NCBI GenBank assembly: GCA_025464345.1
Contig: JAODGP010000059.1
Location: forward strand, 20,937-37,757
Direction of reading: 5' to 3'
DNA from: Methanosarcinales archaeon
Lineage (GTDB): Archaea; Halobacteriota; Syntropharchaeia; Alkanophagales; Methanospirareceae
Length of the DNA: 16,821 bases
The notes under the pieces are model-generated. The model was not told the origin of the DNA. It saw only the letters and a program-made list of their open reading frames with translations, and did no database searches. The number at the start of each line of letters is the position of its first letter. Within the stretch, counting starts at the first letter, position 1. Shown here in pieces: positions 15,554-16,821 of this stretch. A program made the translations under genes and the position numbers.

Positions 15554-16821
15554 ATGAATAAGAAAGAAGCTGGAGCAGATTTAGTGATAGCAGCTTTGAT
15601 TCTGGCAGTCTTCCTGCCGTGGTGCACAGTGGCAGCTGTGGAGGAGGTAAAAATTGGGGTTATGCAGGCATTAACCGGAGACCTCGGTACTTACGGGCAA
15701 CCGATGACCGATGCGATACTCCTGGCGGTGAAAGAGGTGAATGAGAACGGAGGTGTGCTAAATGGAACGTTGACAGTCATCGTGGAAGACACACAAACGT
15801 CGGAGGTAGCAGCCGTGGACGCAGCAAACAAGCTCGTTAAGGTGGACAAGGTACCAGTAATAATCGGTACAACAGGCAGCGGACCCAGTATGGCAATCAT
15901 TGATATTACCACAGGCAACGGCGTAATTCAGATCTCGTCGTCCAATACAGCACCTGATTTCACCACATACCCGGACAACGACCTGTACTTCAGGACATGC
16001 CCCTCAGACGCATTACAGGGAAAGGCAATGGCGCGGCTCGCCATCAAAGAAGGCTATAAAAACGCAAGTACTCTGGTACTGAACAACCCGTATGGGGTGG
16101 GTTTCGAGGAGGTCTTCGTGGATGAGTTCGAAACTCTCGGCGGTACGGTACTGGAGACTGTGAGATACGACCCTGCGGGTACTATCTTCGACTCCGAGGT
16201 TGAGAAAGCCTGCCGTTCAAAACCCGATTTCGTAATGCTATGCTCATATCCAGAGACTGGAAGTGTGATATTGAGAACTGCGTACGAGAAAGGGTATATG
16301 AAGGATATTGGCTGGCTCCTTTCCGAAGGGCTCAGAGATGAAACACTGGCTGAGATGGTAGGCAAAGACGCCGCCGGTAACTACATCATAGCAGGGCTGA
16401 AAGGCACAACGCCAGACCCGAGAGCGGCAGGTCCATCGTACGAGGCATTCAAAGAGAAGTACAAAGCAGAGTACGGAAGAGATGTAACAACCTACTGTTC
16501 TAACAGTTACGATGCCGCGGCGGTCGTGGCACTGGCAATCGAGAAAGCAGGTAAAGCAGAAGGGACTGCTATCCGGGACAGTATAAGAGAGGTTGCAAAT
16601 CCACCGGGAGAAGAGGTCAGCGATATCGGAGAAGCACTGAGACTCATCCGTGAGGGCAAGGATATAAACTATCAGGGCGCTTCGGGTGAGATCACCTTCG
16701 ATGAGAATGGTGACGTACTCGGTGTTTACTGTGAATTCTCAATCGCAGATGATGGAAGCATTGAGCTGGGTGAGACCATCCCGCTTGAGGGTGAAGTAAC
16801 GCCAGCACCTACCGCAACACC
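15554..16821 (+). CDS. livK: Branched-chain amino acid ABC transporter substrate-binding protein LivK (3' end outside window)
   Basis: The extracellular binding protein of the HAAT importer, partner of LivH. ATG 15554 follows a strong ribosome site. The N-terminus has basic residues, then a hydrophobic stretch at about 9-28, a Sec signal peptide or anchor; a Cys in LPWC does not fit a good lipobox because of the Trp. The mature part opens VKIGVMQALTGDLGTYGQPM, the standard type I periplasmic-binding fold start, then AVKEVNENGGVLNG and a conserved VIIGTTGSGPSMA loop. A later SNSYDAAAVVALAIEKAG is also typical. The frame is open to the window edge, giving about 422 codons. The last visible residues, GEVTPAPTATP-like, form a Thr/Pro linker. 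Linkers like this in archaeal binding proteins often lead to a C-terminal membrane anchor, but that part is not in the window. Confidence 0.92.
   Translation, partial: MNKKEAGADLVIAALILAVFLPWCTVAAVEEVKIGVMQALTGDLGTYGQPMTDAILLAVKEVNENGGVLNGTLTVIVEDTQTSEVAAVDAANKLVKVDKVPVIIGTTGSGPSMAIIDITTGNGVIQISSSNTAPDFTTYPDNDLYFRTCPSDALQGKAMARLAIKEGYKNASTLVLNNPYGVGFEEVFVDEFETLGGTVLETVRYDPAGTIFDSEVEKACRSKPDFVMLCSYPETGSVILRTAYEKGYMKDIGWLLSEGLRDETLAEMVGKDAAGNYIIAGLKGTTPDPRAAGPSYEAFKEKYKAEYGRDVTTYCSNSYDAAAVVALAIEKAGKAEGTAIRDSIREVANPPGEEVSDIGEALRLIREGKDINYQGASGEITFDENGDVLGVYCEFSIADDGSIELGETIPLEGEVTPAPTAT

Noticed and set aside
15421..15627. Extended N-terminus of livH on the minus strand
   Set aside because: It would add 69 residues unlike the family, overlap the divergent livK start, and place the TATA-like palindrome inside the coding sequence.
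1..16821. CRISPR array, insertion sequence, prophage or defence island
   Set aside because: No regular direct repeats with spacers, no transposase or integrase motifs, no terminal inverted repeats and no recognised defence proteins were seen.

Overview
The window is archaeal, from a euryarchaeon with methyl-coenzyme M reductase (MCR) biochemistry: a methanogen, or an anaerobic methane- or alkane-oxidising relative such as the ANME-1 lineage. The strongest markers are an AtwA-type MCR activation protein (component A2) and a CfbE-type coenzyme F430 synthetase, lying almost next to each other. An archaeal primase large subunit with four Fe-S cysteines, an archaeal-type UMP kinase, TATA-box promoters, and tRNA genes with no encoded CCA agree. 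A bacterial-type gyrA also fits euryarchaea related to Methanomicrobia. Genus and species cannot be told from this window.

Layout. 1-110: tail of a gene with a hydrophobic C-terminus, then a T-rich termination zone. 111-2011 (minus): an unrecognised 245-residue protein followed two bases later by argJ. 2056-2129: tRNA-Val(CAC). 2208-3233 (plus): a GT4 glycosyltransferase, convergent with a two-gene FecCD/FecE-type ABC importer (3249-5133, minus) that has no binding protein here. 5244-6822 (minus): UMP kinase overlapping a PflX-like radical SAM protein. 6891-7715 (plus): a ZnuB-type metal ABC permease without partners. 7772-13309 (plus): atwA, tRNA-Glu(CTC), cfbE, gyrA, packed with spacings of 0, 13 and -4 bases. 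13336-14358 (minus): priL, convergent with gyrA. 14569 to the end: livH (minus) and livK (plus), divergent around a 14-base palindrome; livK runs off the window.

How the genes fit together. The centre of interest is 6891-13309. AtwA is an ATP-dependent protein needed for reductive activation of MCR, and CfbE makes the Ni-containing MCR cofactor F430. The tRNA between them is tRNA-Glu. Glutamyl-tRNA is the first precursor of tetrapyrroles in the C5 pathway used by archaea, so the position is suggestive, though it may be chance. The upstream metal permease could conceivably supply a metal such as Ni, but that is inference. The other genes are housekeeping (argJ, pyrH, gyrA, priL) and transport.

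I saw no CRISPR array, insertion sequence, phage gene, toxin-antitoxin pair or recognisable defence locus. The most noteworthy points are arrangement and regulation rather than a clearly new protein system.
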